Source: Metopolophium dirhodum (taxonomy: Eukaryota; Arthropoda; Insecta; Hemiptera; Aphididae). From it: DNA of 64,000 bases. Shown here piece after piece: positions 1-12,600 of this stretch. The stretch lies in assembly GCF_019925205.1 (NCBI RefSeq), contig NC_083560.1, positions 248,001 to 312,000 on the forward strand. The letters run 5' to 3'. A program made the position numbers and the translations under genes. Each line of letters starts with the position of its first letter. Positions within the stretch are counted from its first letter, which is position 1. A model generated the notes under the pieces. The model saw only the letters and a program-made list of their open reading frames with translations. It did not search any database and was not told the origin of the DNA.

Positions 1-3000
1 CGCGGCAGTTTAACTACTATTTTGGGTATTTGAATTGGAACGTTTGATTGGTTATACGATGACATGTACACAATGTATTATGTAAGTATGACTTTTTATG
101 TCCTAGAAAACATTCCGTTTTGATAAAATTATTATATTATTAGTGATTATAATGTTATAGTAATATTTTAATATGGACATATGTTTCTGGGGTAGAGAGT
201 TGGTAATTAAGGGTAAATTTTAGACAATACTCATAAAAAATCACAACTATTTGTAAATACTTTTTTAAGTTGAATAATTTGGGACATGCAAAAGTACTTT
301 CCCATTATTTTTTAAGTAGGAATTTCGTTGTCTATATAATAAGTTAATTTCTCAAGAATGTAACATTCAAATTCTATATTAAAGCATTTAACATTTGTTC
401 ACTCTAATCAGAATAAGTCGCTGATCTGTTTAGGTGGGGTTTTCGCGGCAGTTAAACTACTATTTTGGGTATTTGAATTGGAACGTTTGATTGAATATAC
501 GATGTCGTTTAGACTATGTATTAAGTTAGTATGACTTTTTTATGTCCTAGAAAACATTCCGTTTTGAAAAAATGAAAATATTATTAGTGATTTTAATGTT
601 ATAGTAATATTTTAATATGGAAATATGTTTCTGGGGTAAGGAGTAGGTAATTAAGGATACATTTTAGACAATACTCATAAAAAATAACAACTATTTGAAA
701 TGACTTTTTTAAATTGAATAATTAGGGACATGCAAAGTACTTTCCCGTTCACTTTTAGGTAGGAATGAGGTGTCTATATGCTAAAGTAATTTCTAAAAAA
801 TGTGACAATCAAAATGGTTATTAAAGCATTTAACATTTGTTCACTTTAATCAGAATAAGTCGCTGTTTAGATGGGTTTTTCACGGCAGTTTAACTACTGT
901 TTTGGGTATTTGAAGTGGAACGTTTGATTGGTTATACGATGACATTTACACAATGTATTATGTAAGTATGACTTTTTATGTCCTAGAAAACATTCCGTTT
1001 TGAAAAAATGAAAATATTCATAGGGATTATAATGTTATAGTAATATTTTAATATGGAAATATGTTTCTGGGGTAGGGAATAGGTAATTAAGGGTAAATTT
1101 TAGACAATACTCATAAAAAATCACAACTATTTGTAATGACTTTTTTAAATTAAATAACAAGGGACATGCAAAAGTACTGTCCCGTTAACTTTTAGGTAGG
1201 AATGAGGTGTCTATATGCTATAGTAAGTTCTAAAAAATGTAACCTTCAAAATCTATATTGAAGCATTTAATATTTGTTCACTCTAAACAGAATAAGTCGG
1301 AGATCTGTTTAGATGGGTATTTCGCGGCAGTTTAACTACTATTTTGGGTATTTGAATTGGAACGTTTGATTGGTTATACGATGACATGTACACAATGTAT
1401 TATGTAAGTATGACTTTTTATGTCCTAGAAAACATTCCGTTTTGATAAAATTATTATATTATTAGTGATTATAATGTTATAGTAATATTTTAATATGGAC
1501 ATATGTTTCTGGGGTAGAGAGTTGGTAATTAAGGGTAAATTTTAGACAATACTCATAAAAAATCACAACTATTTGTAAATACTTTTTTAAGTTGAATAAT
1601 TTGGGACATGCAAAAGTACTTTCCCATTATTTTTTAAGTAGGAATTTCGTTGTCTATATAATAAGTTAATTTCTCAAGAATGTAACATTCAAAATCTATA
1701 TTAAAGCATTTAACATTTGTTCACTCTAATCAGAATAAGTCGCTGATCTGTTTAGGTGGGGTTTTCGCGGCAGTTAAACTACTATTTTGGGTATTTGAAT
1801 TGGAACGTTTGATTGAATATACGATGTCGTTTAGACTATGTATTAAGTTAGTATGACTTTTTTATGTCCTAGAAAACATTCCGTTTTGAAAAAATGAAAA
1901 TATTATTAGTGATTTTAATGTTATAGTAATATTTTAATATGGAAATATGTTTCTGGGGTAAGGAGTAGGTAATTAAGGATACATTTTAGACAATACTCAT
2001 AAAAAATAACAACTATTTGAAATTACTTTTTTAAATTGAATAATTAGGGACATGCAAAGTACTTTCCCGTTCACTTTTAGGTAGGAATGAGGTGTCTATA
2101 TGCTAAAGTAATTTCTAAAAAATGTGACAATCAAAATGGTTATTAAAGCATTTAACATTTGTTCACTTTAATCAGAATAAGTCGCTGTTTAGATGGGTTT
2201 TTCACGGCAGTTTAACTACTGTTTTGGGTATTTGAAGTGGAACGTTTGATTGGTTATACGATGAAATTTACACAATGTATTATGTAAGTATGACTTTTTA
2301 TGTCCTAGAAAACATTCCGTTTTGAAAAAATGAAAATATTCATAGGGATTATAATGTTATAGTAATATTTTAATATGGAAATATGTTTCTGGGGTAGGGA
2401 ATAGGTAATTAAGGGTAAATTTTGGACAATACTCATAAAAAATCACAACTATTTGTAATGACTTTTTTAAATTAAATAATAAGGGACATGCAAAAGTACT
2501 GTCCCGTTAACTTTTAGGTAGGAATGAGGTGTCTATATGCTATAGTAAGTTCTAAAAAATGTAACCTTCAAAATCTATATTGAAGCATTTAATATTTGTT
2601 CACTCTAAATAGAATAAGTCGGAGATCTGTTTAGATGGGTATTTCGCGGCAGTTTAACTACTATTTTGGGTATTTGAATTGGAACGTTTGATTGGTTATA
2701 CGATGACATGTACACAATGTATTATGTAAGTATGACTTTTTATGTCCTAGAAAACATTCCGTTTTGATAAAATTATTATATTATTAGTGATTATAATGTT
2801 ATAGTATTATTTTAATATAGACATATGTTTCTGGGGTAGAGAGTTGGTAATTAAGGGTAAATTTTAGACAATACTCATAAAAAATCACAACTATTTGTAA
2901 ATACTTTTTTAAGTTGAATAATTTGGGACATGCAAAAGTACTTTCCCATTATTTTTTAAGTAGGAATTTCGTTGTCTATATAATAAGTTAATTTCTAAAA

Positions 3001-3327
3001 AATGTAAAAATCAAAATCTATATTAAAGCATTTAACATTTGTTCACTCTAATCAGAATAAGTCGCTGATCTGTTTAGGTGGGGTTTTCGCGGCAGTTAAA
3101 CTACTATTTTGGGTATTTGAATTGGAACGTTTGATTGAATATACGATGTCGTTTAGACTATGTATTAAGTTAGTATGACTTTTTTATGTCCTAGAAAACA
3201 TTCCGGTTTGAAAAAATGAAAATATTATTAGTGATTTTAATGTTATAGTAATATTTTAATATGGAAATATGTTTCTGGGGTAAGGAGTAGGTAATTAAGG
3301 ATACATTTTAGACAATACTCATAAAAA
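1..3327. repeat. Satellite, 1322-bp trimer higher-order repeat
   Basis: Three different monomers of about 443, 437 and 442 bp, phased on the shared CGCGGCAG/CACGGCAG motif at 1, 444 and 881, form a unit that restarts at 1323 and again at 2645. Copies 1-1322 and 1323-2644 have the same length and differ at only about six positions by eye. The third copy follows the same order through its first monomer and half of the second, then switches to a different monomer type near 3327. The DNA is strongly AT-rich, has no long open frame on either strand, and runs off the left edge of the window. This is tandem satellite DNA homogenised at the trimer level. No gene is seen in it. Confidence 0.93.
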
Positions 3328-3531
3328 ATCACAACTATTTGTAAATTCTTTTTTAAGTTGAATAATTTGGGACATGCAAAAGTACTTTCCCGTTGTTTTT
3401 TAAGTAGGAATTTCGTTGTCTTTATAATAAGTTAATTTCTAAAAAATGTAACAATCAGAATCTATATTAAAGCATTTAACATTTGTTCACTCTAATCAGA
3501 ATAAGTTGTTGGTCTGTGTAGATGGGTTTTT

Positions 3532-4405
3532 CGCAGCGGTTAAACTACTATTTTGGGTATTTGAATTGGAATTTTTGATTGGTTATACGATGACATTTAC
3601 ACAATGTATTATTAAGTATGACTTTTTATGTCCTAGAAAACTTTCCGTTTTGAAAAAATGAAAATATTATTAGGGATTATAATGTTATAGTTATATTTTA
3701 ATATGAAAATATTATTTCCGGGGTAGGGAGTAAGTAATTAAGGATACATTTTAGACAATACTCATAAAAAATCACAACTATTTGTAACGACTTTTTTAAA
3801 TTGAATAATAAGGGACATGCAAAAGAACTGTCTCGTTAACTTTTAGGTAGGAATGAGGTGTCTATATGCTAAAGTAATTTCTAGAAAATGTGACAATCAA
3901 AATGAATATTAAAGCATTTAACATTTGTTCACTCTAATCAGAATAAGTCGCTGTTTAGATGGGTTTTTTGCGGCAGTTTAACTACTATTTTGGGTATTTG
4001 AATTGGAACGTTTGATTGGTTATACGATGACATGTACACAATGTATTATGTAAGTATGACTTTTTATGTCCTAGAAAACATTCCGTTTTGATAAAATTAT
4101 TATATTATTAGTGATTATAATGTTATAGTAATATTTAAATATGGACATATGTTTCTGGGGTAGGGAGTTGGTAATTAAGGGTAAATTTTAGACAATACTC
4201 ATAAAAAATCACAACTATTTGTAAAGACTTTTTTAAATTGAATAATAAGGGACATGCAAAAGTACTGTCCCGTTAAATTTTAGGTAGGAATGAGGTGTCT
4301 ATATGCTAAAGTTATTTCTAGAAAATGTGACAATCAAAATGAATATTAAAGCATTTAACATTTGTTCACTCTAATCAGAATAAGTCGCTGTTTAGATGGG
4401 TTTTT
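3532..4405. repeat. 874-bp satellite dimer, copy A
   Basis: Two 437-bp monomers (3532-3968 and 3969-4405), both of the short class that lacks five bases in the CTGATCTG segment near the monomer end. The same dimer occurs at 8366-9239. A related, partly different copy starts at 5292 and diverges near 6018. The first monomer has the CGCAGCGG boundary variant and a two-base deletion in the segment reading GTATTATTAAGTATG. Confidence 0.85.
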
Positions 4406-7400
4406 CACGGTAGTTTAACTACTGTTTTGGGTATTTGAAGTGGAACGTTTGATTGAATATACGATGTCGTTTAGACTATGTATTAAGTTAGTATGACTTT
4501 TTTATGTCCTAGAAAACATTCCGTTTTGAAAAAATGAAAATATTATTAGTGATTTTAATGTTATAGTAATATTTTAATATGGAAATATGTTTCTGGGGTA
4601 AGGAGTAGGTAATTAAGGATACATTTTAGACAATACTCATAAAAAATCACAACTATTTGTAAATACTTTTTTAAGTTGAATAATTTGGGACATGCAAAAG
4701 TACTTTCCCATTATTTTTTAAGTAGGAATTTCGTTGTCTATATAATAAGTTAATTTCTCAAGAATGTAACATTCAAAATCTATATTAAAGCATTTAACAT
4801 TTGTTCACTCTAATCAGAATAAGTCGCTGATCTGTTTAGATGAGGTTTTCGCGGCAGTTTAACTACTAATTTGGGTATTTAAATTGGAACGTTTGATTGG
4901 TTATACGATGACATTTACACAATGTATTCTGTAAGTATGACTTTCTTATGTCCTAGAAAACATTCCGTTTAGAATAAATGAAAATATTCATAGGGATTAT
5001 AATGTTATAGTAATATTTTAATATGGAAATATGTTTCTGGGGTAAGGAGTAGGTAATTAAGGATACATTTTAGACAATAATCATAAAAAATAACAACTAT
5101 TTGAAATGACTTTTTTAAATTGAATAATTAGGGACATGCAAAGTACTTTCCCGTTAACTTTTAGGTAGGAATGAGGTGTCTATATGCTAAAAAAATTTCT
5201 AGAAAATGTGACACTCAAAATGAATATTAAAGCATTTAACATTTGTTCACTCTAATCAGAATAAGTTGTTGGTCTGTGTAGATGGGTTTTTCGCAGCGGT
5301 TAAACTACTATTTTGGGTATTTGAATTGGAACGTTTGATTGGTTATACGATGACATTTACACAATGTATTATTAAGTATGACTTTTTATGTCCTAGAAAA
5401 CTTTCCGTTTTGAAAAAATGAAAATATTATTAGGGATTATAATGTTATAGTAATATTTTAATATGAAAATATTATTTCCGGGGTAGGGAGTAAGTAATTA
5501 AGGATACATTTTAGACAATACTCATAAAAAATCACAACTATTTGTAACGACTTTTTTAAATTGAATAATAAGGGACATGCAAAAGAACTGTCTCGTTAAC
5601 TTTTAGGTAGGAATGAGGTGTCTATATGCTAAAGTAATTTCTAGAAAATGTGACAATCAAAATGAATATTAAAGCATTTAACATTTGTTCACTCTAATCA
5701 GAATAAGTCGCTGTTTAGATGGGTTTTTTGCGGCAGTTTAACTACTATTTTGGGTATTTGAATTGGAACGTTTGATTGGTTATACGATGACATGTACACA
5801 ATGTATTATGTAAGTATGACTTTTTATGTCCTAGAAAACATTCCGTTTTGATAAAATTATTATATTATTAGTGATTATAATGTTATAGTAATATTTAAAT
5901 ATGGACATATGTTTCTGGGGTAGGGAGTTGGTAATTAAGGGTAAATTTTAGACAATACTCATAAAAAATCACAACTATTTGTAAAGACTTTTTTAAATTG
6001 AATAATAAGGGACATGCAAAGTACTTTCCCGTTCACTTTTAGGTAGGAATGAGGTGTCTATATGCTAAAGTAATTTCTAAAAAATGTGACAATCAAAATG
6101 AATATTAAAGCATTTAACATTTGTTCACTCTAATCAGAATAAGTCGCTGTTTAGATGAGTTTTTCGCGGCAGTTTAACTACTATTTTGGGTATTTGAATT
6201 GGAACGTTTGATTGGTTATACGATGACATTTACACAATGTATTATGTAAGTATGACTTTTTATGTCCTAGAAAACATTCCGTTTTGATAAAATTATTATA
6301 TTATTAGTGATTATAATGTTATAGTAATATTTTAATATGGACATATGTTTCTGGGGTAGAGAGTTGGTAATTAAGGGTAAATTTTAGACAATACTCATAA
6401 AAAATCACAACTATTTGTAAAGACTTTTTTAAATTGAATAATAAGGGACATGCAAAAGTACTGTCCCGTTAAATTTTAGGTAGGAATGAGGTGTCTATAT
6501 GCTAAAGTTATTTCTAGAAAATGTGACAATCAAAATGAATATTAAAGCATTTAACATTTGTTCACTCTAATCAGAATAAGTCGCTGTTTAGATGGGTTTT
6601 TCACGGTAGTTTAACTACTGTTTTGGGTATTTGAAGTGGAACGTTTGATTGAATATACGATGTCGTTTAGACTATGTATTAAGTTAGTATGACTTTTTTA
6701 TGTCCTAGAAAACATTCCGTTTTGAAAAAATGAAAATATTATTAGTGATTTTAATGTTATAGTAATATTTTAATATGGAAATATGTTTCTGGGGTAAGGA
6801 GTAGGTAATTAAGGATACATTTTAGACAATACTCATAAAAAATAACAACTATTTGAAATGACTTTTTTAAATTGAATAATTAGGGACATGCAAAGTACTT
6901 TCCCGTTCACTTTTAGGTAGGAATGAGGTGTCTATATGCTAAAGTAATTTCTAAAAAATGTGACAATCAAAATGAATATTAAAGCATTTAACATTTGTTC
7001 ACTCTAATCAGCATAAGTCGCTGTTTAGATGAGTTTTTCGCGGCAGTTTAACTACTATTTTGGGTATTTGAATTGGAACGTTTGATTGGTTATACGATGA
7101 CATTTACACAATGTATTATGTAAGTATGACTTTTTATGTCCTAGAAAACATTCCGTTTTGAAAAAATGAAAATATTCATAGGGATTATAATGTTATAGTT
7201 ATATTTTAATATGGAAATATGTTTCTGGGGTAGGGAATAGGTAATTAAGGGTAAATTTTAGACAATACTCATAAAAAATCACAACTATTTGTAATGACTT
7301 TTTTAAATTAAATAACAAGGGACATGCAAAAGTACTGTCCCGTTAACTTTTAGGTAGGAATGAGGTGTCTATATGCTATAGTAAGTTCTAAAAAATGTAA

Positions 7401-8365
7401 CCTTCAAAATCTATATTGAAGCATTTAATATTTGTTCACTCTAAACAGAATAAGTCGGAGATCTGTTTAGTTGGGTATTTCACGGCAGTTTAACTACTAT
7501 TTTGGGTATTTGAATTGGAACGTTTGATTGGTTATACGATGACATGTACACAATGTATTATGTAAGTATGACTTTTTATGTCCTAGAAAACATTCCGTTT
7601 TGATAAAATTATTATATTATTAGTGATTATAATGTTATAGTAATATTTTAATATGGACATATGTTTCTGGGGTAGAGAGTTGGTAATTAAGGGTAAATTT
7701 TAGACAATACTCATAAAAAATCACAACTATTTGTGAATACTTTTTTAAGTTGAATAATTTGGGACATGCAAAAGTACTTTCCCATTATTTTTTAAGTAGG
7801 AATTTCGTTGTCTATATAATAAGTTAATTTCTAAAAAATGTAAAAATCAAAATCTATATTAAAGCATTTAATATTTGTTCACTCTAATCAGAATAAGTCG
7901 CTGATCTGTTTAGATGGGGTTTTCGCGGCAGTTTAACTACTAATTTGGGTATTTAAATTGGAACGTTTGATTGGTTATACGATGACATTTACACAATGTA
8001 TTCTGTAAGTATGACTTTCTTATGTCCTAGAAAACATTCCGTTTAGAATAAATGAAAATATTCATAGGGATTATAATGTTATAGTAATATTTTAATATGG
8101 AAATATGTTTCTGGGGTAAGGAGTAGGTAATTAAGGATACATTTTAGACAAAAATCATAAAAAATAACAACTATTTGAAATGACTTTTTTAAATTGAATA
8201 ATTAGGGACATGCAAAGTACTTTCCCGTTAACTTTTAGGTAGGAATGAGGTGTCTATATGCTAAAAAAATTTCTAGAAAATGTGACACTCAAAATGAATA
8301 TTAAAGCATTTAACATTCGTTCACTCTAATCAGAATAAGTTGTTGGTCTGTGTAGATGGGTTTTT

Positions 8366-9239
8366 CGCAGCGGTTAAACTACTATTTTGGGTATTTGAAT
8401 TGGAACGTTTGATTGGTTATACGATGACATTTACACAATGTATTATTAAGTATGACTTTTTATGTCCTAGAAAACTTTCCGTTTTGAAAAAATGAAAATA
8501 TTATTAGGGATTATAATGTTATAGTAATATTTTAATATGAAAATATTATTTCCGGGGTAGGGAGTAAGTAATTAAGGATACATTTTAGACAATACTCATA
8601 AAAAATCACAACTATTTGTAACGACTTTTTTAAATTGAATAATAAGGGACATGCAAAAGAACTGTCTCGTTAACTTTTAGGTAGGAATGAGGTGTCTATA
8701 TGCTAAAGTAATTTCTAGAAAATGTGACAATCAAAATGAATATTAAAGCATTTAACATTTGTTCACTCTAATCAGAATAAGTCGCTGTTTAGATGGGTTT
8801 TTTGCGGCAGTTTAACTACTATTTTGGGTATTTGAATTGGAACGTTTGATTGGTTATACGATGACATGTACACAATGTATTATGTAAGTATGACTTTTTA
8901 TGTCCTAGAAAACATTCCGTTTTGATAAAATTATTATATTATTAGTGATTATAATGTTATAGTAATATTTAAATATGGACATATGTTTCTGGGGTAGGGA
9001 GTTGGTAATTAAGGGTAAATTTTAGACAATACTCATAAAAAATCACAACTATTTGTAAAGACTTTTTTAAATTGAATAATAAGGGACATGCAAAAGTACT
9101 GTCCCGTTAAATTTTAGGTAGGAATGAGGTGTCTATATGCTAAAGTTATTTCTAGAAAATGTGACAATCAAAATGAATATTAAAGCATTTAACATTTGTT
9201 CACTCTAATCAGAATAAGTCGCTGTTTAGATGGGTTTTT
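8366..9239. repeat. 874-bp satellite dimer, copy C
   Basis: Near-identical counterpart of 3532-4405, of the same length and with the same diagnostic variants, including the CGCAGCGG boundary motif and the short 437-bp monomer ends. It is the right-hand end of a longer copied block (7924 to about 9092, matching 4850 to about 6018 at an offset of 3074 bp). Confidence 0.85.
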
Positions 9240-9682
9240 CACGGCAGTTTAACTACTATTTTGGGTATTTGAATTGGAACGTTTGACTGAATATACGATG
9301 TCATTTACACTATGTTTTATGTAAGTATGACTTTTTTATGTCCTAGAAAATATTCCGTTTTGAAAAAATGAAAATATTATTAGTGATTTTAATGTTTTCG
9401 TAATATTTTAATATGGAAATATATTTCTGGGGTAGGGAGTAGGTAATTAAGGGTAAATTCTAGACAATACTCATAAAAAATCACAACTATTTGTAAATTA
9501 ATTTTTAAGTTGAATAATTTGGGACATGCAAAAGTACTGTCCCGTTAACTTTTAGGTAGGAATGAGGTGTCTCTATGCTAAAGTAATTTCTAGAAAATGT
9601 GACAATCAAAATGAATATTAAAGCATTTAACATTTGTTCACTCCAATCAGAATTAGTTTCTGATCTGTTTAAATGGGGTTTT

Positions 9683-12600
9683 CGCGGCAGTTTAACTACT
9701 ATTTTGGGTATTTGAATTGGAACGTTGGACTGAATATACGATGTCATTTACACTATGTTTTATGTGAGTATGACTTTTTTATGTCCTAGAAAATATTCCG
9801 TTTTGAAAAAATGAAAATATTATTAGTGATTTTAATGTTTTCGTAATATTTTAATATGGAAATATATTTATGGAGTAGGGAGTAGGTAATTAAGGGTAAA
9901 TTTTAGACAATACTCATAAAAAATCACAACTATTTGTAAATTATTTTTTAAGTTGAATAATTTGGGACATGCAAAAGTACTGTCCCGTTAACTTTTAGGT
10001 AGGAATGAGGTGTCTATATGCTAAAGTAATTTCTAGAAAATGTGACAATCAAAATGAATATTAAAGCATTTAACATTTGTTCACTCCAATCAGAATTAGT
10101 TTCTGATCTGTTTAAATGGGTTTTTCGCGGCAGTTTAACTACTGTTTTGGGTATTTGAATTGGAATTTTTGATTGGTTATACGATGACATTTACACAATG
10201 TATTATGTAAGTATGACTTTCTTATGTCCTAGAAAACATCCCGTTTTGAATAAATGAAAATATTCATAGGGATTATAATGTTATAGTAATATTTAAATAT
10301 GGAAATATGTTTCTGGGGTAGGGAGTAGGTAAATAAGGATACATTTTAGATAATACTCATAAAAAATCACAACTATTTGTAAAGACTTTTTTAAATTGAA
10401 TAATTTGGGACATGCAAAAGTACTTTCCCATTATTTTTTATGTAGGAATTTCGTTGTCTATATAATAAGCTAATTTCTAAAAAATGTAACAATCAAAATC
10501 TATATTAAAGCATTTAACATTTGTTCACTCTAAACAGAATAAGTCGCTGATCTGTTTAGATGGGGTTTTCGCGGCAGTTTAACTACTATTTTGGGTATTT
10601 GAATTGGAACGTTTGACTGAATATACGATGTCATTTACACTATGTTTTATGTAAGTATGACTTTTTTATGTCCTAGAAAATATTCCGTTTTGAAAAAATG
10701 AAAATATTATTAGTGATTTTAATGTTTTCGTAATATTTTAATATGGAAATATATTTCTGGGGTAGGGAGTAGGTAATTAAGGGTAAATTCTAGACAATAC
10801 TCATAAAAAATCACAACTATTTGTAAATTATTTTTTAAGTTGAATAATTTGGGACATGCAAAAGTACTGTCCCGTTAACTTTTAGGTAGGAATGAGGTGT
10901 CTCTATGCTAAAGTAATTTCTAGAAAATGTGACAATCAAAATGAATATTAAAGCATTTAACATTTGTTCACTCCAATCAGAATTAGTTTCTGATCTGTTT
11001 AAATGGGTTTTTCGCGGCAGTTTAACTACTGTTTTGGGTATTTGAATTGGAATTTTTGATTGGTTATACGATGACATTTACACAATGTATTATGTAAGTA
11101 TGACTTTCTTATGTCCTAGAAAACATTCCGTTTTGAATAAATGAAAATATTCCTAGGGATTATAATGTTATAGTAATATTTAAATATGGAAATATGTTTC
11201 TGGGGTAGGGAGTAGGTAATTAAGGATACATTTTAGATAATACTCATAAAATATCACAACTATTTGTAAAGACTTTTTTAAATTGAATAATTTGGGACAT
11301 GCAAAAGTACTTTCCCATTATTTTTTATGTAGGAATTTCGTTGTCTATATAATAAGTTAATTTCTAAAAAATGTAACAATCAAAATCTATATTAAAGCAT
11401 TTAACATTTGTTCACTCTAAACAGAATAAGTCGCTGATCTGTTTAGATGGGGTTTTCGCGGCAGTTTAACTACTATTTTGGGTATTTGAATTGGAACGTT
11501 TGACTGAATATACGATGTCATTTACACTATGTTTTATGTAAGTATGACTTTTTTATGTCCTAGAAAATATTCCGTTTTGAAAAAATGAAAATATTATTAG
11601 TGATTTTAATGTTTTCGTAATATTTTAATATGGAAATATATTTCTGGGGTAGGGAGTAGGTAATTAAGGGTAAATTCTAGACAATACTCATAAAAAATCA
11701 CAACTATTTGTAAATTATTTTTTAAGTTGAATAATTTGGGACATGCAAAAGTACTGTCCCGTTAACTTTTAGGTAGGAATGAGGTGTCTCTATGCTAAAG
11801 TAATTTCTAGAAAATGTGACAATCAAAATGAATATTAAAGCATTTAACATTTGTTCACTCCAATCAGAATTAGTTTCTGATCTGTTTAAATGGGTTTTTC
11901 TCGGCAGTTTAACTACTGTTTTGGGTATTTGAATTGGAATTTTTGATTGGTTATACGATGACATTTACACAATGTATTTTGTAAGTATGACTTTCTTATG
12001 TCCTAGAAAACATTCCGTTTTGAATAAATGAAAATATTCCTAGGGATTATAATGTTATAGTAATATTTAAATATGGAAATATGTTTCTGGGGTAGGGAGT
12101 AGGTAATTAAGGATACATTTTAGATAATACTCATAAAAAATCACAACTATTTGTAAAGACTTTTTTAAATTGAATAATTTGGGACATGCAAAAGTACTTT
12201 CCCATTATTTTTTATGTAGGAATTTCGTTGTCTATATAATAAGTTAATTTCTAAAAAATGTAACAATCAAAATCTATATTAAAGCATTTAACATTTGTTC
12301 ACTCTAAACAGAATAAGTCGCTGATCTGTTTAGATGGGGTTTTCGCGGCAGTTTAACTACTATTTTGGGTATTTGAATTGGAACGTTTGACTGAATATAC
12401 GATGTCATTTACACTATGTTTTATGTAAGTATGACTTTTTTATGTCCTAGAAAATATTCCGTTTTGAAAAAATGAAAATATTATTAGTGATTTTAATGTT
12501 TTCATAATATTTTAATATGGAAATATATTTCTGGGGTAGGGAGTAGGTAATTAAGGGTAAATTCTAGACAATACTCATAAAAAATCACAACTATTTGTAA

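Larger units (their letters stand above)
3328..9682. repeat. Satellite, mosaic of divergent monomers with internal duplications
   Basis: This stretch is the same satellite family, but the monomer order is irregular and no single higher-order period runs through it. Monomers of about 437-444 bp are all in the same orientation. A variant boundary motif (CGCAGCGG in place of CGCGGCAG) marks 3532, 5292 and 8366. Its surroundings are repeated: the 874-bp dimers 3532-4405 and 8366-9239 are almost the same, and 4850 to about 6018 is copied at 7924 to about 9092. The last monomer (9240-9682) already resembles the 887-bp dimers to its right. No gene is seen. It looks like an older, rearranged part of the array. 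Confidence 0.9.
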
